Source of the DNA: Vampirovibrio chlorellavorus
GTDB lineage: Bacteria > Cyanobacteriota > Vampirovibrionia > Vampirovibrionales > Vampirovibrionaceae
Assembly (NCBI GenBank): GCA_903866275.1
Contig: CAIPMU010000015.1
Span: 1 to 36,083, forward strand
Direction of reading: 5' to 3'
Length of the DNA stretch: 36,083 nt
The notes beneath the pieces were generated by a model, which made no database searches, had not been told where the DNA came from, and was given only the letters and a program-made list of their open reading frames with translations. The stretch's first letter is position 1, and every line of letters starts with the position of its first letter. A program made the translations under genes and the position numbers. Shown piece by piece: positions 15,999 through 24,065 of this stretch.

Positions 15999-16208
15999 CC
16001 GGGTCACCGGATTATTTTAACGCTGAACAAGTTTGTTCTGTGCCGCTTTTGGCTGGGTTCGTAAAAGACCCCGTTTACCCCCTTACCCCTGACTCAACCG
16101 ACAACCAAGGTGATTACAGTCAGTTTTAGCGCAGCCCACCGGCCAGGGATTTCACCGGTACTGCACTGAACGCCAACCAACACAGCCAAGCATGTAAGGA
16201 GACAACCA

Positions 16209-16424
16209 ATGCAAGGCAATACCCCCCCTAGCACCCGAATGGCCTTTCTGCCACTCAGTAACACACCTAACCTTAATCCTCTCCCCTTCAACCCGGAGTA
16301 TGTCAAATTTCCCGCCCAGGCCCAGGATGCGGCCCTTGTTCGGCAGGAAAACAAATCAGCCGCCCAAAATAGCAGCCGAGCGGTGGATAACGCCACTGCG
16401 CTCCTGAAAAAGTTAGGACGTTAA
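16209..16424 (+). CDS. Small orphan protein directly before the second flagellin
   Basis: 71 residues with a Pro/Asn-rich first half (PLSNTPNLNPLPFNPEYVKF) and a helical second half (QENKSAAQNSSRAVDNATAL then LKKLGR). AAGGAG lies 7 bases before the ATG. It ends 72 bases before the second flagellin and is likely on the same transcript. A short disordered-plus-helix protein beside a flagellin could be a filament-associated factor; no family is recognised. Confidence 0.55.
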   Translation: MQGNTPPSTRMAFLPLSNTPNLNPLPFNPEYVKFPAQAQDAALVRQENKSAAQNSSRAVDNATALLKKLGR

Positions 16425-16496
16425 GGCAGTCAGCTTATTGGATAAAGAGCAATAACGGTTCAACGTACGGATACATCAGGAAAAGAGGGATCTAGC

Positions 16497-17333
16497 ATGA
16501 CACTGACTTTTAATACCAACACCAGTTCCATGGCCATCGGCAATATGCTGAACAAAAGTAGCAGCGAACTGCAAAAAAGCTTACAGCGCCTCGCCACTGG
16601 CCTCAAAGTCAACTCCGCCGCCGACGGAGCCGCGGAGATGGCAGTGGGCGTAACCATGGACAGCCAGGTGCGGGGCTATTCCGTAGCCGCATCTAATATT
16701 CAGCAGGGCTTGGGGATGCTAAATATTGCCGAAACGGGTCTGCAAGATATTGTCACCCACTTGCAAAACCTACGAGATATTGCAGTCGGGGCAAGCAGCT
16801 CGACCAATACCGCGACTCAATTCACTAACTATCAGGCCCAGGCAGCCGCTGAAATTGCCAGCATTACCAGTATCACCAGCAATACCAAGTACGATACCAA
16901 CGTGCTGCTGGATGGCAGCGTGTCTGGCGGTGCGGCCTTCAACATTCAGATTGGAGCCAACAGCGGGGATGCCATTAACATCAAGACGGCCTTCACCGAT
17001 AACACCGCCGCCACACTAACGGTAACCCAATCCACGATTGCCAGCACGGCTAACGCCACCACGCTGCTCGGCCAGGTGGATGCAGCTCTGAGCACCGTGA
17101 CGGGAAACCTCGCCACGATCGGCGCGTTTCAAAACCGGCTAACCGACAGCCTGGATGTGAATAGTACAGCCCAAACCAACATCTCGGCCTCGCTCGCCAG
17201 CATTCGCAACACAGATGTAGCCAAAGAAACCGCCAACGTGGCCCGCTTGCAAATCCTGCAATCGGCAGGCGCATATGCACTAGCCCAAGCCAACACTCAA
17301 CCTCAGCTTGCGCTTCAGCTACTGCCCCGGTAA
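16497..17333 (+). CDS. Flagellin (second, divergent copy)
   Basis: 278 residues with the flagellin layout: N-terminal NTNTSSMAIGNMLNKSSSEL, QRLATGLKVNSAADGAAEMA and ASNIQQGLGMLNIAETGLQD, and C-terminal IRNTDVAKETANVARLQIL with QANTQPQLALQLLPR. The last residues match the common QAN-x-x-P-x-x-x-L-x-LL end better than the first copy does. The middle is short and Thr/Ala-rich. It differs strongly from the 14351 flagellin, so the pair is an old duplication or of separate origin rather than a recent copy. A GAGG ribosome site precedes the ATG and a terminator follows. Confidence 0.92.
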   Translation: MTLTFNTNTSSMAIGNMLNKSSSELQKSLQRLATGLKVNSAADGAAEMAVGVTMDSQVRGYSVAASNIQQGLGMLNIAETGLQDIVTHLQNLRDIAVGASSSTNTATQFTNYQAQAAAEIASITSITSNTKYDTNVLLDGSVSGGAAFNIQIGANSGDAINIKTAFTDNTAATLTVTQSTIASTANATTLLGQVDAALSTVTGNLATIGAFQNRLTDSLDVNSTAQTNISASLASIRNTDVAKETANVARLQILQSAGAYALAQANTQPQLALQLLPR

Positions 17334-17358
17334 GAGCAAAGCCACACTGACACTCCTG

Positions 17359-17385
17359 AAAAGCGGCCCTCACGGGGCCGCTTTT
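17359..17385. terminator. Terminator after the second flagellin
   Basis: Eleven-pair stem AAAAGCGGCCC / GGGCCGCTTTT with a 5-base loop. A-runs and T-runs on the two sides allow use from both strands, so it also suits the convergent 17437-17829 gene. Confidence 0.88.
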
Positions 17386-17436
17386 CGCAATACAACGATC
17401 TCATCCAACCCCCTATCCGAATATCACCACAGCCTT

Positions 17437-17829
17437 TTACAAGTGGCCGTCATCCTGGACGTCCATTTCCTCAGGCACCAGAGGCAAATTTTGATAGGTC
17501 ACAATGGTAACCAGCGAATTTTCATCCACGGGCTGGCTGTAAGTCTCCGATAAAAACTGGATAATGGCCGCATGCGTCTGCAAAGACTGCTTCTGCATGA
17601 ACAGATCTGAGGGAGACAGCTCGCGAATGGCGCACTGCCGAAGCTCGCCCACCACTTTGCCCTTGCGAAGACAGCGATGATTCACGCGAATGTCCACCAC
17701 TTCATCGGGTACCCAGTATTGATTCTCATAGTAGAGCTTGCCCAACCGGAACGCACACCGCAGCTGCTCGGTGTCTTCAGCGATCACTTCGTCCCGGAAT
17801 TGCTGAGGCCAGTTGATTGCCTTTGCCAT
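17437..17829 (-). CDS. Conserved-looking protein, possible ASCH/PUA-like fold
   Basis: 130 residues from the ATG at 17829, which has AAGGG six bases upstream; a TTG at 17850 would add seven residues. The sequence starts MAKAINWPQQFRDEVIAEDT and continues CAFRLGKLYYENQYWVPDEV, VDIRVNHRCLRKGKVVGEL and VTIVTYQNLPLVPEE. I recall similar proteins in cyanobacteria. The alternating strand pattern with R-V-N-H and a C-terminal V-T-V-x-Y strand suggests a small beta-barrel of the PUA/ASCH kind, which often binds RNA. That fold guess is tentative. No operon partner is visible. Confidence 0.6.
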   Translation of the reverse strand: MAKAINWPQQFRDEVIAEDTEQLRCAFRLGKLYYENQYWVPDEVVDIRVNHRCLRKGKVVGELRQCAIRELSPSDLFMQKQSLQTHAAIIQFLSETYSQPVDENSLVTIVTYQNLPLVPEEMDVQDDGHL

Positions 17830-18146
17830 ACCCTTGATGTCCTCACCCAAACGCTATCTGGTGTTGTGTTAAGCACAGGTCCGCCCGCCCATTGGGGCCA
17901 GGCAGAACATGCCGCCTGAATGTAAGGCTTTGTTATTCATAATACTTGAAGAAAGTACAGAAAAGTTCAAAACGTAAAAATTAGATTTACCCCCCTTGAT
18001 CCGCCGAGTGCATCCCTCTTCCCGGTTCTGCTTGGATAGAGTGTAGTACAAGTTGCGCCTTGAGATCCGTTCCCCGGTTCTCTAAGCTGGAAACATAGTA
18101 TTTGTGGGCAAGAGAGACGCGACCAACGGTCTGCGATAGAGTAACC
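17830..18146. other. Intergenic region between divergent small genes
   Basis: About 317 bases without a convincing gene. The left part near 17878-17910 is C/G-rich; the middle is AT-rich and includes the motif TTTACCCCCCTTGAT at 17986-18000, similar to motifs upstream of the flagellins. No clean promoter boxes or terminators were found. Confidence 0.5.
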
Positions 18147-18389
18147 ATGCGAAAAAATCAAAAAATCAGACTCAAGAACAACCCGGTACCCTGCTTATTC
18201 CAGGCTGGCGACTGCCTAAGCCGCGAAAACGCACTCCGCCGCATTCGGGAAGCCCTTTCCGAAGCCACCCTCAGCCCGGATGCGCTCCGCCTAATTCAAC
18301 TCTTCAACATCGAACCCGAAGAACTTACCGAAGCAGGCCTCTCCTACGAATCCATCAAAGTCCTCGAAAGCGTCGCTTTATTTATTTGA
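18147..18389 (+). CDS. Small basic-start protein of unknown function
   Basis: 80 residues from the ATG at 18147; an in-frame ATG at 18102 would add 15 residues with no better ribosome site. The first nine residues are very basic (MRKNQKIRLK). The rest is helical and acidic (RENALRRIREALSEATLSPD, LFNIEPEELTEAGLSYESIK) and ends at a Phe-Ile tail. No signal peptide. The family is not recognised; the short helical composition is compatible with a regulatory or binding peptide. Confidence 0.5.
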   Translation: MRKNQKIRLKNNPVPCLFQAGDCLSRENALRRIREALSEATLSPDALRLIQLFNIEPEELTEAGLSYESIKVLESVALFI

Positions 18390-18648
18390 GAACCTCTCGC
18401 TAAAACTTCCTTTCAATCCTCACCCCAGTCCCAATCTCACTCAATTAATCTGAAGCCTCCCACTCACTCACACGATGTTATAAAAGAGCCAATTTCCCAC
18501 CACAAATCCCACGTTAAGAGTGACCTGTAAAAAGAGATTGAAGAGATTACTGCCTGTCTCATTGCGCTAATAACCTGTAAAAGGGGCTAAAGAAAAGTAA
18601 TCCACCGCACAAGAAGACCTCTCAAACACAAAACTCGCCCTCTTTCCC

Positions 18649-18669
18649 AAAAGAGGCTTTGCCTCTTTT
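18649..18669. terminator. Hairpin terminator, AAAAGAGGC/GCCTCTTTT
   Basis: Nine-pair perfect stem with a TTT loop, ending in TTTT on the plus strand and preceded by AAAA, so usable from either direction. It is the first good stop signal after the 18147-18389 gene. Confidence 0.7.
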
Positions 18670-18722
18670 CCTAAGCCAAAAGGTGCCACAGCCACGCATA
18701 AGAAAACAACACTTGGCAGGGT

Positions 18723-18773
18723 TTGGGGGGCGCCATTGCCCCCCAATGGGGGTTTTTAGGGGGCAAGCCCCCT
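18723..18773. repeat. Paired G-run/C-run hairpins downstream of the sugar ABC operon
   Basis: TTGGGGGGC / GCCCCCCAA (9 pairs, 18723-18746) is followed by TGGGGGTTTTT and a second inverted repeat AGGGGGC-AA-GCCCCCT (18758-18773). On the minus strand these lie just after the 18819 permease stop and probably end that operon. The repeated G5/C5 blocks could also pair with each other in alternative folds. Confidence 0.6.
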
Positions 18774-18818
18774 AATACCAATCAGCTATAACTGTATATA
18801 TTGCGATCCAAACAAAAA

Positions 18819-19694
18819 TTATTCTTTAGACCCCCCAGTCATCAACCCCTGCATAAACTGCTTCTGCCCCAGCAGGAAAACTCCCACTACGGGCAGAATC
18901 GATAACGTCGCGGCAGCCATCAGAATGGTCCAATCGGTGGTATCGCGGAAACTGCCTTTCAGGGTGGCAATACCCACTGGTAAAGTCCGCATGCTGTCGG
19001 AATTGGTGACGATCAGGGGCCACATAAAGCTATTCCAGGCCCCCAGAAACACAAAAATAGCCAGCGCCGCTAATGCCGGAGTCGCCAAGGGCAAGGCCAC
19101 CCGCCAGAAGATCTGCCAGGGGTTGCAGCCATCAATCCGCGCGGCGTCTTCCAGCTCTTTGGGGAGGCCGTTAAACCACTGACGCAGCATAAAGACCCCA
19201 AAGGCCCCAAACAGGCCGGGCACAATCAGGGCCGCATAGGTATCCAGCCAGTGAAAGGTTTTCATCAGGAAGAACAGGGGCACAATGTTCACCTGCGGCG
19301 GCACCATCAAGGTGACCAAGAACAGGAAGAAGATCTTGTTCTTGTGCGGGAAGTGCATGCGAGAAAAGGCATACCCCGCCATGGCCGAGCAGAGCACGTG
19401 GCCCACGGTGGTGACCACCGACACCAACACGCTGTTGAAAAAATAAACACCCATAGGAGCCAAGGCAAACAGACGCTGATAATTCTCCCAATGCCAGCCC
19501 TCGGGCCACAAGCGCGGGGGGACTTGAAAGACCGCTTCGGGCGTAACCAGGGAGGTCACCACCATCACCCAAAAGGGCAGGGCCATCAGCACAGCCCCGG
19601 CCAGCATCAGCAGCCACAGGGCCAGCCCTTGGAGCTGCGTGGCATTGAGTGCCACCTTGGCTGCTTTACGATTCAACAAAGGCTCGCCCTGCAT
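18819..19694 (-). CDS. Sugar ABC transporter permease (MalG/UgpE type)
   Basis: 291 residues with six predicted membrane helices, family length. The cytoplasmic EAA loop reads ELEDAARIDGCNPWQIFWRV, near residue 190, and contacts the ATPase. Typical phrases are NSVLVSVVTTVGHVLCSAMA and PPQVNIVPLFFLM. It forms the inner-membrane channel with the MalF-type permease. The ATG at 19694 overlaps the upstream stop as TGATG; a GTG immediately before it is also possible. Third gene of a three-gene operon. Confidence 0.92.
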   Translation of the reverse strand: MQGEPLLNRKAAKVALNATQLQGLALWLLMLAGAVLMALPFWVMVVTSLVTPEAVFQVPPRLWPEGWHWENYQRLFALAPMGVYFFNSVLVSVVTTVGHVLCSAMAGYAFSRMHFPHKNKIFFLFLVTLMVPPQVNIVPLFFLMKTFHWLDTYAALIVPGLFGAFGVFMLRQWFNGLPKELEDAARIDGCNPWQIFWRVALPLATPALAALAIFVFLGAWNSFMWPLIVTNSDSMRTLPVGIATLKGSFRDTTDWTILMAAATLSILPVVGVFLLGQKQFMQGLMTGGSKE

Positions 19695-20587
19695 CACGAC
19701 TCGTCCTCATAGAGTACCCAGCGCTTGCGCAGTTGCCACTGCATCAGGGTCAGCACCAGAATCACCACAAACAGAATATAGGCAATGGCCGAAGCCGGGC
19801 CAATCTTGTAGAATTCGAACGCGTTTTTGAACATCCAGTAGACCAAGAGCTCGGTGCTATGCTCCGGGCCGCCCTGGGTGAGCAGATATACCGAATCGAA
19901 GGCCTGAAATCCGTTGATGAGGGTCATCATGCCCACAAAAAACAGGGTGGGCGTAATCATGGGGAGCGTAATGCGCCAGAACATACGCCACGCTGAGGCG
20001 CCATCCAAATGGGCCGACTCGTATAAACTGAGCGGAACCGCCTGCAAGCCCGCCAGGAAAATCACCATGTTGTAACCAATGTCTTTCCACACCCGCAGAA
20101 TGATCACCGCCCACAGGGCCGTGTGGGGGTCATACAACCAGGGAATGGGCTTGCCAATGAGGTGGGCCTGCTGCAAGACCCAATTGATTAAGCCATAGGA
20201 GGGATCGTACAACCAGCCCCACACCAGCGCCACGCTCACCATCGGGGTGATGAAGGGCAAGAAGTAGGCCGTCCGGAAGAAGGTTTGCCCACGCACCGCC
20301 CGGTTCAGCCACACGGCCAGCATCAGGGACAGCACTAGTTCCAGCACACCGGAACCCAAGACAAACCAGCAAGTGGTGCCAAAGGACTTCCAGAACAAAG
20401 GGTCGCTGAGCACCGTGGTGTAATTCTCCAGCCCCACCCACCGGGGGGTGCCCAGCAGGTTCCAATAGGAAAAGCTCAACCCCAGCGAGGCCAGCACCGG
20501 CAAATAGGTGAAAACAATTAATCCCAGCAAACAGGGGGCCAGAAACAGCCAGGCCCATCGGGTTTCGCTGGCCGAATACTCCTTCAT
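19694..20587 (-). CDS. Sugar ABC transporter permease (MalF/UgpA type)
   Basis: 297 residues from the ATG at 20587, which has GGAGG 8 bases upstream and overlaps the binding-protein stop (ATGA). A longer in-frame start would intrude far into the binding-protein gene. Helices are evident from WAWLFLAPCLLGLIVFTYLP onward, and the EAA loop is SLYESAHLDGASAWRMFWRI. It pairs with the MalG-type permease to import a carbohydrate. Substrate cannot be read from the permeases. Confidence 0.93.
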   Translation of the reverse strand: MKEYSASETRWAWLFLAPCLLGLIVFTYLPVLASLGLSFSYWNLLGTPRWVGLENYTTVLSDPLFWKSFGTTCWFVLGSGVLELVLSLMLAVWLNRAVRGQTFFRTAYFLPFITPMVSVALVWGWLYDPSYGLINWVLQQAHLIGKPIPWLYDPHTALWAVIILRVWKDIGYNMVIFLAGLQAVPLSLYESAHLDGASAWRMFWRITLPMITPTLFFVGMMTLINGFQAFDSVYLLTQGGPEHSTELLVYWMFKNAFEFYKIGPASAIAYILFVVILVLTLMQWQLRKRWVLYEDES

Positions 20588-21993
20588 GGGCTGACCTCCA
20601 AGAGATGCTGGAGCTTGGGTTGCACCGCCGTGAGCGCGGCTCCCGCCTCTTGCTGACCATCCCAAACAGGTTCCAAGGCGAGTCCCAGTTCTTCCGAGAA
20701 CTCATTCCAGCGCGGCGAGGTGCGCGTGGGCACTCCGGTAGGAATCACGTCCAGAAAGACCCGCCCGTGGGCCGGTGCCTGACCGGGCGAGAGAAACAAC
20801 GCCGATTCGGCCACATCGGGCCGGGCCGGAACGATTAAACCGCTTTGACTAACGGCGGCAATGGCCTTGGCGCTCAGCAAAAAGCGAATCAACTCAAAGC
20901 AGGCCTGCGGATGCGGCGTGTGCGCAGAAATGGCATAGCCTGAGGCATCAATGCCCACCCGTGACTGCCCGCCCGGGCCCACCGGAAACGGCGCGACATC
21001 CCACTGGAACTTGGCCTGCTCGCGCAAAACCGGCACACTCCAGCGGCCACTGACTAGCATGGCCACTTTTTGCTGCAGGAAGAGCTGGCTCATGGTCACG
21101 CCGCCACTTTCCACCTTTTTAGGAGACACATGCCACTGATTGCGCAAATTGGCGTAAAATTGCAGGCCCTGAGCAGCCACCGGAGTATCCAGCGTGACTT
21201 TTCGCAGGTCGGGGCTGAAAAGATCCCCGCCCGCGCTCCACACAAAGGGCAGCCAGAACAACGGCGGCTTGCTGTAAAACGAAAACCCGAACTGCTCAGG
21301 ATCCCCATCGTTATTGGCATCCACGGTGAGGGCCTTGGCCGTTTCCAGAAACTGCGCCCAACTCCAGCCCGCTTGGGGCTCCGGGATACCCGCACGTTTA
21401 AATAGATCGCGGTTGTAAAAGATCACCACATCCGACACATCGCGAGGCAAGGCTCCGAGTATTTCGGAAGACTGTTTTGCAAGCTGAGACGATGTCGGGG
21501 ATTCCACTAAAGAAGACTGAGGAGCACTGGCGGGCTGCTGGGTTTTCCAGGTGAAAGCCTGCAAGGCTTGCGGATAAAACTGCTGGGTGGATAACGCATC
21601 GGGGCCAGTTTGTTGGGCAAGCAGCGGGCGTAAATCCATAAACACGCCTTGCGAAGCATACACCGGAAAACTAATGCTGTTGGTGAACATCACATCGGGG
21701 GCCAAGTCCCCAGCCACCAGCAATTGCAGCTTTTGGTAATAGTTATCGGGGATGTGCAACAAATCCACCCGCACTGTGGGATGCTTTGCCTCGAATGCTT
21801 CCAGCAAGGACTTGAGGACAGCCACCTCTTGGGTGCTTCCCCATGTCGATAACTGAATGTTTACCTTGCCATCAGAAGGCTTCCCGCAACCCCAGAGCCC
21901 GCTCAGCCCCACGCAGAGCAAAAGCCCAACCAGCCCAGCCCGCCAGCGCTTGAGGCTCCCACGCTTCTTGAATTTTTGTAACGTTTGCACCAT
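20584..21993 (-). CDS. Sugar ABC transporter substrate-binding lipoprotein
   Basis: 469 residues, first gene of the operon. The N-terminus is basic then hydrophobic (AGLVGLLLCVGLSGLWGC), with a lipobox LWGC and lipidated Cys36, so it is anchored in the periplasm or outer face of the inner membrane. The mature domain follows the extracellular solute-binding family 1 pattern: NIQLSTWGSTQEVAVLKSLL, FEAKHPTVRVDLLHI, APDVMFTNS, then DVVIFYNRDLFKRAGIPEP. There is an extra Gln/Ser-rich stretch around residues 135-175. It delivers a carbohydrate, perhaps an oligosaccharide or glycerol-phosphate-type solute, to the two permeases. No ATPase gene follows, so a shared MsiK/UgpC-like ATPase elsewhere is expected. 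Confidence 0.92.
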   Translation of the reverse strand: MVQTLQKFKKRGSLKRWRAGLVGLLLCVGLSGLWGCGKPSDGKVNIQLSTWGSTQEVAVLKSLLEAFEAKHPTVRVDLLHIPDNYYQKLQLLVAGDLAPDVMFTNSISFPVYASQGVFMDLRPLLAQQTGPDALSTQQFYPQALQAFTWKTQQPASAPQSSLVESPTSSQLAKQSSEILGALPRDVSDVVIFYNRDLFKRAGIPEPQAGWSWAQFLETAKALTVDANNDGDPEQFGFSFYSKPPLFWLPFVWSAGGDLFSPDLRKVTLDTPVAAQGLQFYANLRNQWHVSPKKVESGGVTMSQLFLQQKVAMLVSGRWSVPVLREQAKFQWDVAPFPVGPGGQSRVGIDASGYAISAHTPHPQACFELIRFLLSAKAIAAVSQSGLIVPARPDVAESALFLSPGQAPAHGRVFLDVIPTGVPTRTSPRWNEFSEELGLALEPVWDGQQEAGAALTAVQPKLQHLLEVSP

Positions 21994-22089
21994 GCAGCTC
22001 CGCTTGCGATCAATTCAACCCGAGGGGGCTTTTTATAAGTATAGTTGCTACTGAGCAGAGTCATTCAAAGGGATTTAAAAACGGAACGG

Positions 22090-22479
22090 ATGATGCCCCT
22101 GACCCCTTACCTTGAACAACTATTGACAACCTATGATCCGGAGAGACTTCTGGCCCTCTTGAGCTGGATAGAACCCGCTTTTGTTCTGGAAAATGCCCCT
22201 CATCTGACCCTCGTGCCAGCCAATCCAGCCCCAATGCCTGACGCCGTAGCACCTGTCGCAGCCCCTCTCCAAGATAAAGATCCCTCGACCATGACCATGA
22301 CCACTTTAGAACCTCCCGCCCTCGAAGCGTTTAGCGGCTCCGACGCATCCTTAAACGACCTGATTCTTTTCTCTATTTTAGATGAATTTGGCCCGGCTTT
22401 TATGAACAAAGCCTGCGTCAACTGGCTCAGCCAATGTGTGAGCGCACGGTTTAGCACGCAAAACCCGCAGATCGGTTAA
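22090..22479 (+). CDS. Small protein of unknown function
   Basis: 129 residues from the ATG at 22090 (a second ATG at 22093). No strong ribosome site. The first ~40 residues are helical (TPYLEQLLTTYDPERLLALL), a Pro/Ala/Thr-rich linker of ~45 residues follows, and the last ~45 are helical again (SLNDLILFSILDEFGPAFMN). No signal or membrane segment. It converges on glmU, with the weak inverted repeat AACCCGC/GCGGGTT between them. Family not recognised. Confidence 0.45.
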   Translation: MMPLTPYLEQLLTTYDPERLLALLSWIEPAFVLENAPHLTLVPANPAPMPDAVAPVAAPLQDKDPSTMTMTTLEPPALEAFSGSDASLNDLILFSILDEFGPAFMNKACVNWLSQCVSARFSTQNPQIG

Positions 22480-22500
22480 ACCCCATAAGGTACCAGCGGG

Positions 22501-23970
22501 TTAAACCGGCTCCGTGATGCCCTTGGTGCGTTTGACCCAATCGCTGACGGCCACCTGACGCCCACGCGCAATAGCCAAATCCCATGGGGAAACATCTTTC
22601 GTGATAACCGACCCGGCAGCCACGCTGGCATGTTGCCCCACCGTCACGGGGGCAACCAGCACGGAATTGCTACCCACCTTGGCTCCGTCTTCAATCAGGG
22701 TCTGGGATTTCACATCCCGGATGGGATCATAATTGGCAGTAATGGTGCCCGCACCAATGTTCACATCGGTACCCAAAGTCGCATCGCCCAGATAAGACAA
22801 ATGGGCGGCATTGGTATGGTGATCGATGCTGGCCTTTTTGACTTCCACAAAGTTGCCAATATTCACATGGTGGCTGAGCTCCACCCCATCCCGCAGTTGG
22901 GCAAAGGGGCCCACACTGCTAAAACTGCCAATCCGGGCGTCCCGCACCGAGGATTGCAGCACTTTCACGTCATCTTCAATGACCACTGTGCCGCTCATGG
23001 TGGTGTGCGGCCCAATGGTGCAGCGCTTGCCAATCGTCACGGAGCCTTGCAGGTAACAACCGGGTAATACCGTGGAATCCGTCCCAATGGAGACATCCGG
23101 GCCAATAAAGGTGGAGGCGGGGTGCAGAATAGTAACCCCATCAGCCATCAGGCGGTTGAGGGTGCGCCGGTTGAGCACATCGTGGCACAAGGCCAAATCC
23201 GCGCGAGAATTCACGCCCAGCATCTCTTCCGGGTCATCCAGATGCGCCAGACCCACCGAGTAACCGGCCTGCACCGCCAAGGCAATCACATCGGTGAGAT
23301 AAAACTCGCCTTGGGCATTCTGGTTGGACAATTGATCCAACAAGGGAGAAATCTTGGCCCAGTTCAGGCAGTAAATCCCAGTGTTGACTAGGGAAACCGC
23401 TTTTTCTGCCTCGGTGGCATCCTTTTGCTCGACAATGCGCGTAACAGAGACAGCGCTCGGGGGGCCATTCGGCGAAGGCTCGGTGATGACCCGGCCATAG
23501 CCAAAGGGATTGGGCAATGCGGCCGCCAGTAAGGTCAAATCCTGATGGGTTTCCCGATGCACCTGAAGCAAACGGGTCAAGGCATCGGCGGTCAGCAAGG
23601 GCACGTCGCCCGACAACACCAGCACATCGCCGGTGTACGCAGCCCAAGCGGAAAGCTTTTGGCGCACTTGCAGCAACGCATGACCAGTGCCCAATTGGGG
23701 CTCTTGGGTGATTGTGGTAATGACAGTTTCGGATGCGCCCTCAGGCTGAGCCGTCTTCGACTCGGCGTAGCAATCCAGCGCAGGCAGCACTTGTGCGCGA
23801 CCATGCCCCACAATCACGCAAGCTTCCGAGGCCTTCAGCGCGCCCAAGGTGTCGAGCACATGCATCAGGATGGGCTTGCCAAACAAGGGGTGCAGCACCT
23901 TGGGCAATTCGCTCTTCAAGCGCGTGCCTTTACCCGCCGCTAGAATGACCGCTTTCAGATCGCTGCTCAT
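22501..23970 (-). CDS. glmU: Bifunctional GlmU (GlcN-1-P acetyltransferase / GlcNAc-1-P uridyltransferase)
   Basis: 489 residues, slightly longer than the usual 450-460. The N-terminal pyrophosphorylase domain opens with VILAAGKGTRLKSELPKVLH and has VLSGDVPLLT and a NPFGYGRV block. The C-terminal left-handed beta-helix carries the acetyltransferase motif AHLSYLGDATLGTDVNIGAG and NYDPIRDVKSQTLIED. It makes UDP-GlcNAc from GlcN-1-P, the common precursor for peptidoglycan, lipid A and the wbp-type sugar made at 1458-4485. Extra residues lie in the N-terminal domain (around SKTAQPEGASETV). It begins about 95 bases after lpxA ends. Confidence 0.95.
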   Translation of the reverse strand: MSSDLKAVILAAGKGTRLKSELPKVLHPLFGKPILMHVLDTLGALKASEACVIVGHGRAQVLPALDCYAESKTAQPEGASETVITTITQEPQLGTGHALLQVRQKLSAWAAYTGDVLVLSGDVPLLTADALTRLLQVHRETHQDLTLLAAALPNPFGYGRVITEPSPNGPPSAVSVTRIVEQKDATEAEKAVSLVNTGIYCLNWAKISPLLDQLSNQNAQGEFYLTDVIALAVQAGYSVGLAHLDDPEEMLGVNSRADLALCHDVLNRRTLNRLMADGVTILHPASTFIGPDVSIGTDSTVLPGCYLQGSVTIGKRCTIGPHTTMSGTVVIEDDVKVLQSSVRDARIGSFSSVGPFAQLRDGVELSHHVNIGNFVEVKKASIDHHTNAAHLSYLGDATLGTDVNIGAGTITANYDPIRDVKSQTLIEDGAKVGSNSVLVAPVTVGQHASVAAGSVITKDVSPWDLAIARGRQVAVSDWVKRTKGITEPV

Positions 23971-24065
23971 GTTGCCTCCAGTTTGATATTGATTCAGTTC
24001 CCAGCCTTAGCAGCCGGTGAATATAATACTGACCTGTTGAACTCGGCGCTCAAGCCTTAACGGCT

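Larger units (their letters stand above)
18390..18818. other. Gene-free region with direct repeats and stacked hairpins
   Basis: 429 bases with no supported gene. At 18523 and 18573 an imperfect ~28-base direct repeat begins with ACCTGTAAAA, spaced exactly 50 bases apart. The right half holds three hairpins, listed separately. It contains the expected transcript ends of the 18147-18389 gene and of the sugar ABC operon. Confidence 0.6.

Noticed and set aside
22630-23067. A 145-codon open frame on the plus strand
   Set aside because: Antisense to the GlmU beta-helix, same His-rich artefact.
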